A stretch of DNA of 64,000 nt from Dipylidium caninum (lineage: Eukaryota > Platyhelminthes > Cestoda > Cyclophyllidea > Dipylidiidae). The notes under the pieces were generated by a model that searched no databases, was not told where the DNA came from, and saw nothing but the letters and a program-made list of their open reading frames with translations. Location of the stretch: contig QEYB01001047.1 of NCBI GenBank assembly GCA_017562135.1, positions 1-64,000 of the forward strand, written 5' to 3'. The position numbers were made by a program, and so were the translations under genes. This document shows positions 49,283-63,914 of the stretch, in pieces (position 1 is the stretch's first letter; every line of letters starts with the position of its first letter).

Positions 49283-49995
49283 CTCGCGCGGCATAAGCCT
49301 GCCGCCTATTCGTCAACACTACTTCTCTCTCTTCTCCACACAGTCGTATCGTGGACAATTTGCAATGCCGTAGCAGTGACTGCTGCTGCTGCTGCTGCTG
49401 TTGCCGCTTCCATATCCCCTACACTGGTTTGCAACACGTAGCTAGAGCTTCACACGCACTTAGTAGAAGATGCAGTTGGTCAGGCGAGAGCAGATAAGGG
49501 CAGCAAAGAAGGGGAAGGCGGACAGAGAGATTGAAGAGAAGGCTTGCTATCTCCACAACTCTCTCGACAGCCCGCCCCCTCCACCCCCCTCCCCATGTCT
49601 CTCGTCAAGCAGCCTAACCCTGGGACTGGACAAATGACAGCACTCCAAATAGACCGCCCTCCCTTGCTTACCCTCTCCTTTCTTTCTTTCGTTCTTTCCC
49701 TCCCTCCCTCCCTCCTTACTTGCCCCGCCCCGACCTGCCCTGCCTTCCTACGCTACCCAGACACACGATATCCAATAGTACACTAAGGAATTTCCCGCTG
49801 TCCCATACCCCAACTAAATTCTGTCAACCAAGCCAGATAGGCGGAGAGACTTAGCACCCGAGCGAGAGAGCGAGAGAGCGACAGAGCGAGAGGGAGGGAG
49901 GGAGCGAGTAAAGGAGGGCGAGAAAGGCACAAAAACGAATGACGATGTAAGCGATCTTCGCGACAGCAACAACCACAGATTTGGGCAGTGCAGGT

Positions 49996-50011
49996 GGCCC
50001 TCAAGAGGGCC
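49996..50011 (-). terminator. H2B unit 2 stem-loop
   Basis: Same CUUG-loop hairpin as in unit 1. Confidence 0.9.
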
Positions 50012-50087
50012 GTGGGACGCGTTCATTTATCGTCGACATCTCAGGTGAGGACGGAGCAGGTAGGTTGAAGTGGCATTGGAGCGAGTG

Positions 50088-50118
<31 letters not shown>

Positions 50119-50151
50119 CACTCAACCACCACAAACTTACTCCGCTCAGAT

Positions 50152-50520
50152 CTACTTCGAGCCGGTGTACTTGGTCACAGCCTTGGTGCCCTCTGACACC
50201 GCATGCTTGGCCAACTCACCCGGCAACAGGAGGCGCACAGCCGTCTGGATCTCTCTGCTTGTGATAGTCGACTTCTTGTTGTAGTGCGCCAACCGACTCG
50301 ACTCAGCGGCGATACGCTCGAAGATGTCGTTCACGAAAGAGTTCATAATCGACATCGCCTTCGAGGAGATGCCCGTATCGGGGTGCACCTGACGCAACAC
50401 CTTGTATATGTAGATAGCGTAACTCTCCTTCCTCCTCCTCTTCTTTGCTTTGTCCGTCTTTGGCACCTTCACCTTCGACGCCTTCTTGGCAGCTTTGCCT
50501 GACACCACTTTGGGAGCCAT
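50152..50520 (-). CDS. histone H2B, unit 2
   Basis: Same 122-residue protein as unit 1. Two silent changes (AACCGACTC for AGACGACTC on the plus strand at the Ser-Arg-Leu codons, and ATCGCC for ATAGCC) mark this unit. Confidence 0.97.
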   Translation of the reverse strand: MAPKVVSGKAAKKASKVKVPKTDKAKKRRRKESYAIYIYKVLRQVHPDTGISSKAMSIMNSFVNDIFERIAAESSRLAHYNKKSTITSREIQTAVRLLLPGELAKHAVSEGTKAVTKYTGSK

Positions 50521-51712
50521 GTCGCAGTCGTAGTCGTAGTTGTATTCGTCGTAACAGCGAGAGCGCGATAGGGCACAGTGCAGCTCAAGGTAGCCCAACC
50601 TACTACCCACTAGCACGATGCACCACCCTCCTCCTCCGTCTCCTTTATTCCGCGTGCACCCGACTCTGCGCTGACAAATCTCCGTTTCCCATCGGTCCGC
50701 AGATGTTCACCAATGACAGGAGGCAGAGCGTGTCTCTGCTCCTCCTCATTGGTCCATCGGTGCCGCCATCACTCGGCAAGTCGGTTAACGAACGTCTCGA
50801 CAAGCCTTCGTGGCGGACGCGGTGGCGGACGCCGTGGCAAGGTAAGCGGAAGACACGAAGGAGGCCGCTACACGAACCGTGGGAACATCCTCCCACCAGC
50901 GGGTGGATGATGGATGCATCTCACTCCAGTGAAATGCAGTGTACTACAGTCCCTACAAAGTCGAGTTGGCTTGAGGCATTTACTCTCGTCTAACACTACC
51001 CAACTCTTGGCGTTGGGACCAGCCATCTCGACATCCAGACAACTCCTCTCCTCTCCTCTCCTCTCCTCTCCTCTCTCCTCCTTCTTCATAACTCCCACCG
51101 TCCCCAACGCGATGGCAATCAGTGCTCTGACCGAAGGTAGGCCAATACCGCAGTCAATGTTGGCCTCCACACACACACACACACGCAGACGCAGACGCAG
51201 ACGCACCCTCCATTATATTCTCGTTGGCTCTCACCCGCGGTCTTGTCCTCAAATGTGTGTGTGGAGAAAAGGAATGCACGCAAGATGAGGAGCCAGTGGT
51301 GCAAGGGGGCTCGCAGAGTTGGGTGGATAGGTGGATGGTTGAATGAAGTAAAGAGTAGAAGGCCGCCTCGTTAAGACCTGGTGGTGGGGGGAGGGAAGAG
51401 AAGATGAAGATGAAGAGGGGACAAACGGAGACACGCTCAGGCTATTGACACGAGTGGGGGAAATGAAGAGACACGAAGACGGTGCTATCCCCGCTCACCT
51501 AAGTACCTACCTACCTACCTACCTACCTACAACTACTCGCCCTGCTCACCCTGCACCTCCCCAACTTACACCTCACGCCTTGCACAGCCTCTTCCCTTCC
51601 ACTTGCCTTCTCTTCGCCTCTACACTCCACTCCACTCCATTCCACTCCCACTCCCACTCTCATCGGGCTATTGTGTTGAGTGCAACAATCTGGAGTTAGA
51701 GAAGTCACATTT

Positions 51713-51728
51713 GGCCCTTAACAGGGCC
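51713..51728 (-). terminator. H4 unit 2 stem-loop
   Basis: GUUA-loop hairpin, identical to unit 1. Confidence 0.9.
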
Positions 51729-51810
51729 GTTGTAGCGTTCACGTAGATCTTCAACATAGCCACTGCCGCTGTCGTTGTCGCTGCCACCGTTACAGGCGTC
51801 ACAGGCATCT

Positions 51811-52125
<315 letters not shown>

Positions 52126-53151
52126 TCACCGCAGTCCACCAGTCGACCAGTCGAGATGACAACAAATGTACGCGAACGACGCCAGGTAACGCTACGTAGC
52201 AACCGCGCGCTCCCTCCTGTCCACACTGCCAGCGCCCACGCAAGTCGACCCTTTTACACGACTCTCAGCACATCCAGTTTTTGCCTCACCCAATCACAAA
52301 CGCGCTTAGACGCACATTAACAAATATCCTCTATTCACTAATTCCTTCTCTTCCACACCAAAGCCGCTCTTTATGTGATGATATTATTTTTATATTGGCC
52401 ACAAAAGTATGAAACGCGAGTATAATGTGAGTAGAAAATGACAGGCCCTAATTTTGCAACCCTCATTATATTCAACCCAAATCATTATTTACATCAATCA
52501 GATAGATGCAAGTGAGATGCGCCTTATTGATAAATATCTCCACTTTTACAGTTAATACACGATTCTATGTTCGTTCCAATGTTATGTCGTCTATTGTAGT
52601 TTACATTCGTCTGAAAACAAATTGTGATTGCCTGAAGGGAGGGCATTTATCGGTGGGTGGAATATTGGGTGAGTAAATAAGGAGGAGGATATGGCACAGC
52701 AGCATACTGTAGAGAGGGTAATTTGTCTGCAGTCATTAAATCGATATGTGGCGGTCGTTCTCCATCATGTATCATCATCGCCATCCATCCCAAACCTTAT
52801 CCCTACCTCGGACGTGGCCACAACCAGAGTCCAGGCCAGCCGAGTCAGGTCGGGTCGGGTCGGTTCGAGGCGCTAAACGCATATCCACCAACCTCTCCGC
52901 TCATTTCCCTGCTCACGCGGCCACGCGCCGGGCCTTTTCCACGGGAAATTGCAGACAGCGACGAAACTACTCACACGCACCTGCGCAAAATCTTGCCCCA
53001 CCCCACCCCACTCCACTCCACTCCACCCCGCCCTACCTACTTTACCCGAGCCCGTCCAGCTGTCAACACACACACACACACACACACACACCCTTCCTCC
53101 ATCTTTACCACTCGGTCGCACGTTGAATTAGCCAACAATCATTCTTCCGGT

Positions 53152-53167
53152 GGCCCTTAAAAGGACC
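53152..53167 (-). terminator. H2A unit 3 stem-loop
   Basis: UUUA-loop hairpin as in unit 1. Confidence 0.9.
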
Positions 53168-53208
53168 GTTATCACGTTCACACTCATGCTCGCCTACCGA
53201 CTACTTCA

Positions 53209-53718
<510 letters not shown>

Positions 53719-53746
53719 TCAGCTTCATCCACGCTCACCATCCCCT

Positions 53747-53828
53747 CCCATATAGGCAGCCATCTTCACACTGATGCACATTCCTCATTGGCTCCGCTTC
53801 GAGGCACCTCCTCCTCTCACCTCATTGG
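53747..53828 (-). promoter_or_regulatory. H2A promoter, unit 3
   Basis: TATA box at 53747-53755 and CCAAT boxes at 53787-53791 and 53824-53828. Confidence 0.75.
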
Positions 53829-54554
53829 CTCGCGCGGCATAAGCCTGCCGCCTATTCGTCAACACTACTTCTCTCTCTTCTCCACACAGTCGTATCGTGG
53901 ACAATTTGCAATGCCGTAGCAGTGAGGTTGCTGCTGCTGCTGCGACTGCTGCTGTTGCCGCTTCCATATCCCCTACACTGGTTTGCAACACGTAGCTAGA
54001 GCTTCACACGCACTTAGTAGAAGATGCAGTTGGTCAGGCGAGAGCAGATAAGGGCAGCAAAGAAGGGGAAGGCGGACAGAGAGATTGAAGAGAAGGCTTG
54101 CTATCTCCACAACTCTCTCGACAGCCCGCCCCCTCCACCCCCCTCCCCATGTCTCTCGTCAAGCAGCCTAACCCTGGGACTGGACAAATGACAGCACTCC
54201 AAATAGACCGCCCTCCCTTGCTTACCCTCTCCTTTCTTTCTTTCGTTCTTTCCCTCCCTCCCTCCCTCCCTCCCTTACTTGCCCCGCCCCGCCCCGACCT
54301 GCCCTGCCTTCCTACGCTACCCAGACACACGATATCCAATAGTACACTAAGGAATTTCCCGCTGTCCCATACCCCAACTAAATTCTGTCAACCAAGCCAG
54401 ATAGGCGGAGAGACTTAGCACCCGAGCGAGAGAGCGAGAGAGCGAGAGGGAGGGAGGGAGGGAGCGAGTAAAGGAGGGCGAGAAAGGCACAAAACGAATG
54501 ACGATGTAAGCGATCTTCGCGACAGCAACAACCACAGATTTGGGCAGTGCAGGT

Positions 54555-54570
54555 GGCCCTCAAGAGGGCC
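54555..54570 (-). terminator. H2B unit 3 stem-loop
   Basis: CUUG-loop hairpin. Confidence 0.9.
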
Positions 54571-54646
54571 GTGGGACGCGTTCATTTATCGTCGACATCT
54601 CAGGTGAGGACGGAGCAGGTAGGTTGAAGTGGCATTGGAGCGAGTG

Positions 54647-54677
<31 letters not shown>

Positions 54678-54710
54678 CACTCAACCACCACAAACTTACT
54701 CCGCTCAGAT

Positions 54711-55079
54711 CTACTTCGAGCCGGTGTACTTGGTCACAGCCTTGGTGCCCTCTGACACCGCATGCTTGGCCAACTCACCCGGCAACAGGAGGCGCACAGC
54801 CGTCTGGATCTCTCTGCTTGTGATAGTCGACTTCTTGTTGTAGTGCGCCAGACGACTCGACTCAGCGGCGATACGCTCGAAGATGTCGTTCACGAAAGAG
54901 TTCATAATCGACATAGCCTTCGAGGAGATGCCCGTATCGGGGTGCACCTGACGCAACACCTTGTATATGTAGATAGCGTAACTCTCCTTCCTCCTCCTCT
55001 TCTTTGCTTTGTCCGTCTTTGGCACCTTCACCTTCGACGCCTTCTTGGCAGCTTTGCCTGACACCACTTTGGGAGCCAT
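54711..55079 (-). CDS. histone H2B, unit 3
   Basis: Protein identical to units 1 and 2, with the nucleotide form of unit 1 at the silent sites. Confidence 0.97.
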   Translation of the reverse strand: MAPKVVSGKAAKKASKVKVPKTDKAKKRRRKESYAIYIYKVLRQVHPDTGISSKAMSIMNSFVNDIFERIAAESSRLAHYNKKSTITSREIQTAVRLLLPGELAKHAVSEGTKAVTKYTGSK

Positions 55080-56274
55080 GTCGCAGTCGTAGTCGTAGTT
55101 GTATTCGTCGTAACAGCGAGAGCGCGATAGGGCACAGTGCAGCTCAAGGTAGCCCAACCTACTACCCACTAGCACGATGCACCACCCTCCTCCTCCGTCT
55201 CCTTTATTCCGCGTGCACCCGACTCTGCGCTGACAAATCTCCGTTTCCCATCGGTCCGCAGATGTTCACCAATGACAGGAGGCAGAGCGTGTCTCTGCTC
55301 CTCCTCATTGGTCCATCGGTGCCGCCATCACTCGGCAAGTCGGTTAACGAACGTCTCGACAAGCCTTCGTGGCGGACGCGGTGGCGGACGCCGTGGCAAG
55401 GTAAGCGGAAGACACGAAGGAGGCCGCTACACGAACCGTGGGAACATCCTCCCACCAGCGGGTGGATGATGGATGCATCTCACTCCAGTGAAATGCAGTG
55501 TACTACAGTCCCTACAAAGTCGAGTTGGCTTGAGGCATTTACTCTCGTCTAACACTACCCAACTCTTGGCGTTGGGACCAGCCATCTCGACATCCAGACA
55601 ACTCCTCCTCTCCTCTCCTCTCCTCTCCTCTCTCTCCTTCTTCATAACTCCCACCGTCCCCAACGCGATGGCAATCAGTGCTCTGACCGAAGGTAGGCCA
55701 ATACCGCAGTCAATGTTGGCCTCCACACACACACACACACGCAGACGCAGACGCAGACGCACCCTCCATTATATTCTCGTTGGCTCTCACCCGCGGTCTT
55801 GTCCTCAAATGTGTGTGTGGAGAAAAGGAATGCACGCAAGATGAGGAGCCAGTGGTGCAAGGGGGCTCGCAGAGTTGGGTGGATAGGTGGATGGTTGAAT
55901 GAAGTAAAGAGTAGAAGGCCGCCTCGTTAAGATCTGGTGGTGGGGGGAGGGAAGAGAAGATGAAGATGAAGAGGGGACAAACGGAGACACGCTCAGGCTA
56001 TTGACACGAGTGGGGGAAATGAAGAGACACGAAGACGGTGCTATCCCCGCTCACCTAAGTACCTACCTACCTACCTACCTACCTACAACTACTCGCCCCT
56101 GCTCACCCTGCACCTCCCCAACTTACACCTCACGCCTTGCACAGCCTCTTCCCTTCCACTTGCCTTCTCTTCGCCTCTACACTCCACTCCACTCCACTCC
56201 ATTCCCACTCCACTCCCACTCTCATCGGGCTATTGTGTTGAGTGCAACAATCTGGAGTTAGAGAAGTCACATTT

Positions 56275-56290
56275 GGCCCTTAACAGGGCC
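56275..56290 (-). terminator. H4 unit 3 stem-loop
   Basis: GUUA-loop hairpin. Confidence 0.9.
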
Positions 56291-56372
56291 GTTGTAGCGT
56301 TCACGTAGATCTTCAACATAGCCACTGCCGCTGCCGTTGTCGCTGCCACCGTTACAGGCGTCACAGGCATCT

Positions 56373-56687
<315 letters not shown>

Positions 56688-57720
56688 TCACCGCAGTCCA
56701 CCAGTCGACCAGTCGAGATGACAACAAATGTACGCGAACGACGCCAGGTAACGCTACGTAGCAACCGCGCGCTCCCTCCTGTCCACACTGCCAGCGCCCA
56801 CGCAAGTCGACCCTTTTACACGACTCTCAGCACATCCAGTTTTTGCCTCACCCAATCACAAACGCGCTTAGACGCACATTAACAAATATCCTCTATTCAC
56901 TAATTCCTTCTCTTCCACACCAAAGCCGCTCTTTTATGTGATGATATTATTTTTATATTGGCCACAAAAGTATGAAACGCGAGTATAATGTGAGTAGAAA
57001 ATGACAGGCCCTAATTTTGCAACCCTCATTATATTCAACCCAAATCATTATTTACATCAATCAGATAGATGCAAGTGAGATGCGCCTTATTGATAAATAT
57101 CTCCACTTTTACAGTTAATACACGATTCTATGTTCGTTCCAATGTTATGTCGTCTATTGTAGTTTACATTCGTCTGAAAACAAATTGTGATTGCCTGAAG
57201 GGAGGGCATTTATCGGTGGGTGGAATATTGGGTGAGTAAATAAGGAGGAGGATATGGCACAGCAGCATACTGTAGAGAGGGTAATTTGTCTGCAGTCATT
57301 AAATCGATATGTGGCGGTCGTTCTCCATCATGTATCATCATCGCCATCCATCCCAAACCTTATCCCTACCTCGGACGTGGCCACAACCAGAGTCCAGGCC
57401 AGCCGAGTCAGGTCGGTCGGTCGGGTCGGTTCGAGGCGCTAACGCATATCCACCAACCTCTCCGCTCATTTCCCTGCTCACGCGGCCACGCGCCGGGCCT
57501 TTTCCACGGGAAATTGCAGACAGCGCCGAAACTACTCACACGCACCTGCGCAAAATCTTGCCCCACCCCACCCCACTCCCTCCACTCCACTCCACCCCGC
57601 CCTACCTACTTTACCCGAGCCCGTCCAGCTGTCAACACACACACACACACACACACACACCCTTCCTCCATCTTTACCACTCGGTCGCACGTTGAATTAG
57701 CCAACAATCATTCTTCCGGT

Positions 57721-57736
57721 GGCCCTTAAAAGGACC
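57721..57736 (-). terminator. H2A unit 4 stem-loop
   Basis: UUUA-loop hairpin. Confidence 0.9.
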
Positions 57737-57852
57737 GTTATCACGTTCACACTCATGCTCGCCTACCGACTACTTCATCGTCTCCTCACTAAGGCCAGCA
57801 GACGGGCAAGCCAGCGAGCGAGCGAGCGAGCAAGCAGGCGGACGACCTACTA

Positions 57853-58239
57853 CTACTCCTTGCTGGCTACCGGCTTCTCCGTCTTCTTGGGTAGAAGCAC
57901 CGCCTGTATGTTGGGCAGCACACCGCCTTGGGCGATTGTCACACCGCCTAACAACTTGTTCAACTCCTCGTCGTTGCGGATGGCCAACTGCAGGTGACGT
58001 GGGATGATACGCGTCTTCTTGTTGTCACGCGCCGCATTGCCCGCCAACTCGAGCACTTCGGCAGCCAGGTACTCGAGTACAGCAGCCAAGTAGACTGGTG
58101 CTCCGGCACCCACCCGTTCCGCGTAGTTGCCACGGCGCAATAGCCGGTGCACCCGCCCCACGGGAAACTGCAGACCCGCACGCGCCGACCTCGTCTTCGC
58201 CTTAGCTCGTGACTTGCCTCCCTTGCCTCTTCCGCTCAT
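57853..58239 (-). CDS. histone H2A, unit 4
   Basis: Intact 128-residue H2A with the unit-2 protein sequence. The variable site reads TTG TTA. Several silent changes (GCAGCCAGGTAC, CCGGTGCACC, GTAGAAGC on the plus strand) are shared with unit 5 and absent from units 1-3. Confidence 0.97.
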   Translation of the reverse strand: MSGRGKGGKSRAKAKTRSARAGLQFPVGRVHRLLRRGNYAERVGAGAPVYLAAVLEYLAAEVLELAGNAARDNKKTRIIPRHLQLAIRNDEELNKLLGGVTIAQGGVLPNIQAVLLPKKTEKPVASKE

Positions 58240-58318
58240 TCTTTCAGTCAATTGACCAGCCCTCGCCACACGGCTAAACGGTGATCTCTGTCAGCTTCAT
58301 CCACGCTCACCATCCCCT

Positions 58319-58400
58319 CCCATATAGGCAGCCATCTTCACACTGATGCACATTCCTCATTGGCTCCGCTTCGAGGCACCTCCTCCTCTCACCTCATTGG
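58319..58400 (-). promoter_or_regulatory. H2A promoter, unit 4
   Basis: TATA box at 58319-58327 and CCAAT boxes at 58359-58363 and 58396-58400. Confidence 0.75.
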
Positions 58401-59145
58401 CTCGCGCGGCATAAGCCTGCCGCCTATTCGTCAACACTACTTCTCTCTCTCTTCTCCACACAGTCGTATCGTGGACAATTTGCAATGCCGTAGCAGTGAG
58501 GTTGCTGCTGCTGCTGCGACTGCTGTTGCTGTTGCCGCTTCCATATCCCCTACACTGGTTTGGCAACACGTAGCTAGAGCTTCACACGCACTTAGTAGAA
58601 GATGCAGTTGGTCAGGCGAGAGCAGATAAGGGCAGCAAAGAAGGGGAAGGCGGACAGAGAGATTGAAGAGAAGGCTTGCTATCTCCACAACTCTCTCGAC
58701 AGCCCGCCCCCTCCACCCCCCTCCCCATGTCTCTCGTCAAGCAGCCTAACCCTGGGACTGGACAAATGACAGCACTCCAAATAGACCGCCCTCCCTTGCT
58801 TACCCTCTCCTTTCTTTCTTTCGTTCTTTCCCTCCCTCCCTCCCTCCCTCCCTCCCTTACTTGCCCCGCCCCGCCCCGACCTGCCCTGCCTTCCTACGCT
58901 ACCCAGACACACGATATCCAATAGTACACTAAGGAATTTCCCGCTGTCCCATACCCCCAACTAAATTCTGTCAACCAAGCCAGATAGGCGGAGAGACTTA
59001 GCACCCGAGCGAGAGAGCGAGAGAGCGACAGAGCGAGAGGGAGGGAGGGAGGGAGCGAGTAAAGGAGGGCGAGAAAGGCACAAAACGAATGACGATGTAA
59101 GCGATCTTCGCGACAGCAACAACCACAGATTTGGGCAGTGCAGGT

Positions 59146-59161
59146 GGCCCTCAAGAGGGCC
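59146..59161 (-). terminator. H2B unit 4 stem-loop
   Basis: CUUG-loop hairpin. Confidence 0.9.
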
Positions 59162-59308
59162 GTGGGACGCGTTCATTTATCGTCGACATCTCAGGTGAGG
59201 ACGGAGCAGGTAGGTTGAAGTGGCATTGGAGCGAGTGACCCAGCCAGCCAGCCAGCCAGCCGCCAGCCAGCCACCCACTCAACCACCACAAACTTACTCC
59301 GCTCAGAT

Positions 59309-59677
59309 CTACTTCGAGCCGGTGTACTTGGTCACAGCCTTGGTGCCCTCTGACACCGCATGCTTGGCCAACTCACCCGGCAACAGGAGGCGCACAGCCG
59401 TCTGGATCTCTCTGCTTGTGATAGTCGACTTCTTGTTGTAGTGCGCCAGACGACTCGACTCAGCGGCGATACGCTCGAAGATGTCGTTCACGAAAGAGTT
59501 CATAATCGACATAGCCTTCGAGGAGATGCCCGTATCGGGGTGCACCTGACGCAACACCTTGTATATGTAGATAGCGTAACTCTCCTTCCTCCTCCTCTTC
59601 TTTGCTTTGTCCGTCTTTGGCACCTTCACCTTCGACGCCTTCTTGGCAGCTTTGCCTGACACCACTTTGGGAGCCAT
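59309..59677 (-). CDS. histone H2B, unit 4
   Basis: Identical protein to unit 1. The 3' UTR CAGC tract here is broken by a GCCGCC interruption. Confidence 0.97.
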   Translation of the reverse strand: MAPKVVSGKAAKKASKVKVPKTDKAKKRRRKESYAIYIYKVLRQVHPDTGISSKAMSIMNSFVNDIFERIAAESSRLAHYNKKSTITSREIQTAVRLLLPGELAKHAVSEGTKAVTKYTGSK

Positions 59678-60878
59678 GTCGCAGTCGTAGTCGTAGTTGT
59701 ATTCGTCGTAACAGCGAGAGCGCGATAGGGCACAGTGCAGCTCAAGGTAGCCCAACCTACTACCCACTAGCACGATGCACCACCCTCCTCCTCCGTCTCC
59801 TTTATTCCGCGTGCACCCGACTCTGCGCTGACAAATCTCCGTTTCCCATCGGTCCGCAGATGTTCACCAATGACAGGAGGCAGAGCGTGTCTCTGCTCCT
59901 CCTCATTGGTCCATCGGTGCCGCCATCACTCGGCAAGTCGGTTAACGAACGTCTCGACAAGCCTTCGTGGCGGACGCGGTGGCGGACGCCGTGGCAAGGT
60001 AAGCGGAAGACACGAAGGAGGCCGCTACACGAACCGTGGGAACATCCTCCCACCAGCGGGTGGATGATGGATGCATCTCACTCCAGTGAAATGCAGTGTA
60101 CTACAGTCCCTACAAAGTCGAGTTGGCTTGAGGCATTTACTCTCGTCTAACACTACCCAACTCTTGGCGTTGGGACCAGCCATCTCGACATCCAGACAAC
60201 TCTCCTCTCCTCTCCTCTCCTCTCCTCTCTCTCCTCCTTCTTCATAACTCCCACCGTCCCCAACGCGATGGCAATCAGTGCTCTGACCGAAGGTAGGCCA
60301 ATACCGCAGTCAATGTTGGCCTCCACACACACACACACACACGCAGACGCAGACGCAGACGCACCCTCCATTATATTCTCGTTGGCTCTCACCCGCGGTC
60401 TTGTCCTCAAATGTGTGTGTGGAGAAAAGGAATGCACGCAAGATGAGGAGCCAGTGGTGCAAGGGGGCTCGCAGAGTTGGGTGGATAGGTGGATGGTTGA
60501 ATGAAGTAAAGAGTAGAAGGCCGCCTCGTTAAGATCTGGTGGTGGGGGGGAGGGAAGAGAAGATGAAGATGAAGAGGGGACAAACGGAGACACGCTCAGG
60601 CTATTGACACGAGTGGGGGAAATGAAGAGACACGAAGACGGTGCTATCCCCGCTCACCTAAGTACCTACCTACCTACCTACCTACCTACAACTACTCGCC
60701 CCTGCTCACCCTGCACCTCCCCAACTTACACCTCACGCCTTGCACAGCCTCTTCCCTTCCACTTGCCTTCTCTTCGCCTCTACACTCCACTCCACTCCAC
60801 TCCATTCCCACTCCCACTCCCACTCTCATCGGGCTATTGTGTTGAGTGCAACAATCTGGAGTTAGAGAAGTCACATTT

Positions 60879-60894
60879 GGCCCTTAACAGGGCC
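60879..60894 (-). terminator. H4 unit 4 stem-loop
   Basis: GUUA-loop hairpin. Confidence 0.9.
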
Positions 60895-60976
60895 GTTGTA
60901 GCGTTCACGTAGATCTTCAACATAGCCACTGCCGCTGTCGTTGTCGCTGCCACCGTTACAGGCGTCACAGGCATCT

Positions 60977-61291
<315 letters not shown>

Positions 61292-62325
61292 TCACCGCAG
61301 TCCACCAGTCGACCAGTCGACCAGTCGAGATGACAACAAATGTACGCGAACGACGCCAGGTAACGCTACGTAGCAACCGCGCGCTCCCTCCTGTCCACAC
61401 TGCCAGCGCCCACGCAAGTCGACCCTTTTACACGACTCTCAGCACATCCAGTTTTTGCCTCACCCAATCACAAACGCGCTTAGACGCACATTAACAAATA
61501 TCCTCTATTCACTAATTCCTTCTCTTCCACACCAAAGCCGCTCTTTATGTGATGATATTATTTTTATATTGGCCACAAAAGTATGAAACGCGAGTATAAT
61601 GTGAGTAGAAAATGACAGGCCCTAATTTTGCAACCCTCATTATATTCAACCCAAATCATTATTTACATCAATCAGATAGATGCAAGTGAGATGCGCCTTA
61701 TTGATAAATATCTCCACTTTTACAGTTAATACACGATTCTATGTTCGTTCCAATGTTATGTCGTCTATTGTAGTTTACATTCGTCTGAAAACAAATTGTG
61801 ATTGCCTGAAGGGAGGGCATTTATCGGTGGGTGGAATATTGGGTGAGTAAATAAGGAGGAGGATATGGCACAGCAGCATACTGTAGAGAGGGTAATTTGT
61901 CTGCAGTCATTAAATCGATATGTGGCGGTCGTTCTCCATCATGTATCATCATCGCCATCCATCCCAAACCTTATCCCTACCTCGGACGTGGCCACAACCA
62001 GAGTCCAGGCCAGCCGAGTCAGGTCGTCGGTCGGGTCGGTTCGAGGCGCTAACGCATATCCACCAACCTCTCCGCTCATTTCCCTGCTCACGCGGCCACG
62101 CGCCGGGCCTTTTCCACGGGAAATTGCAGACAGCGACGAAACTACTCACACGCACCTGCGCAAAATCTTGCCCCACCCCACCCCACTCCCTCCACTCCAC
62201 CCCGCCCTACCTACTTTACCCGAGCCCGTCCAGCTGTCAACACACACACACACACACACACACACCCTTCCTCCATCTTTACCACTCGGTCGCACGTTGA
62301 ATTAGCCAACAATCATTCTTCCGGT

Positions 62326-62341
62326 GGCCCTTAAAAGGACC
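62326..62341 (-). terminator. H2A unit 5 stem-loop
   Basis: UUUA-loop hairpin. Confidence 0.9.
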
Positions 62342-62453
62342 GTTATCACGTTCACACTCATGCTCGCCTACCGACTACTTCATCGTCTCCTCACTAAGGC
62401 CAGCAGACGGGCAAGCCAGCGAGCGAGCGAGCAAGCAGGCGGACGACCTACTA

Positions 62454-62840
62454 CTACTCCTTGCTGGCTACCGGCTTCTCCGTCTTCTTGGGTAGAAGCA
62501 CCGCCTGTATGTTGGGCAGCACACCGCCTTGGGCGATTGTCACACCGCCTAACAACTTGTTCAACTCCTCGTCGTTGCGGATGGCCAACTGCAGGTGACG
62601 CGGGATGATACGCGTCTTCTTGTTGTCACGTGCCGCATTGCCCGCTAACTCGAGCACTTCGGCAGCCAGGTACTCGAGTACAGCAGCCAAGTAGACTGGT
62701 GCTCCGGCACCCACCCGTTCCGTGTAGTTGCCGCGGCGCAATAGCCGGTGCACCCACCCCACGGGAAACTGCAGACCCGCACGCGCCGACCTCGTCTTCG
62801 CCTTAGCTCGTGACTTGCCTCCCTTGCCTCTTCCGCTCAT
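62454..62840 (-). CDS. histone H2A, unit 5, two substitutions
   Basis: Open frame of 128 residues but with Arg to Trp in FPVGRVHRL (FPVGWVHRL) and Ala to Thr in GNYAERV, plus extra silent changes. The changed Arg corresponds to the DNA-contacting Arg at about position 29 of canonical H2A, which is almost invariant. The change is a CGG to TGG transition at a CpG. The copy may be under relaxed constraint, or may be a consensus error. Confidence 0.95.
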   Translation of the reverse strand: MSGRGKGGKSRAKAKTRSARAGLQFPVGWVHRLLRRGNYTERVGAGAPVYLAAVLEYLAAEVLELAGNAARDNKKTRIIPRHLQLAIRNDEELNKLLGGVTIAQGGVLPNIQAVLLPKKTEKPVASKE

Positions 62841-62919
62841 TCTTTCAGTCAATTGACCAGCCCTCGCCACACGGCTAAACGGTGATCTCTGTCAGCTTCA
62901 TCCACGCTCACCATCCCCT

Positions 62920-63001
62920 CCCATATAGGCAGCCATCTTCACACTGATGCACATTCCTCATTGGCTCCGCTTCGAGGCACCTCCTCCTCTCACCTCATTG
63001 G
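62920..63001 (-). promoter_or_regulatory. H2A promoter, unit 5
   Basis: TATA box at 62920-62928 and the distal CCAAT box at 62997-63001; the proximal CCAAT lies near 62960. Confidence 0.75.
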
Positions 63002-63754
63002 CTCGCGCGGCATAAGCCTGCCGCCTATTCGTCAACACTACTTCTCTCTCTCTCTTCTCCACACAGTCGTATCGTGGACAATTTGCAATGCCGTAGCAGT
63101 GAGGTTGCTGCTGCTGCTGCGACTGCTGCTGCTGTTGCCGCTTCCATATCCCCTACACTGGCTGGCAACACGTAGCTAGAGCTTCACACGCACTTAGTAG
63201 AAGATGCAGTTGGTCAGGCGAGAGCAGATAAGGGCAGCAAAGAAGGGGAAGGCGGACAGAGAGATTGAAGAGAAGGCTTGCTATCTCCACAACTCTCTCG
63301 ACAGCCCGCCCCTCCCCCCCCTCCCCTGTCTCTCGTCAAGCAGCCTAACCCTGGGACTGGACAAATGACAGCACTCCAAATAGACCGCCCTCCCTTGCTT
63401 ACCCTCTCCTTTCTTTCTTTCGTTCTTTTCCCTCCCTCCCTCCCTCCCTTACTTGCCCTGACCCGTCTCACATTGCCCCGCCCCGACCTGCCCCTGCCTT
63501 CCTACGCTACCCAGACACACGATATCCAATAGTAACACTAAGGAATTTCCCGCTGTCCCATACCCCAACTAAATTCTGTCAACCAAGCCAGATAGGCGGA
63601 GAGACTTAGCACCCGAGCGAGAGAGCGAGAGAGCGACAGAGCGAGAGGGAGGGAGGGAGGGAGCGAGTAAAGGAGGGCGAGAAAGGCACAAAAACGAATG
63701 ACGATGTAAGCGATCTTCGCGACAGCAACAACCACAGATTTGGGCAGTGCAGGT

Positions 63755-63770
63755 GGCCCTCAAGAGGGCC
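63755..63770 (-). terminator. H2B unit 5 stem-loop
   Basis: CUUG-loop hairpin. Confidence 0.9.
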
Positions 63771-63848
63771 GTGGGACGCGTTCATTTATCGTCGACATCT
63801 CAGGTGAGGACGGAGCAGGTAGGTTGAAGTGGCAATTGGAGCGAGTGA

Positions 63849-63879
<31 letters not shown>

Positions 63880-63914
63880 CCCACTCAACCACCACAAACT
63901 TACTCCGCTCAGAT

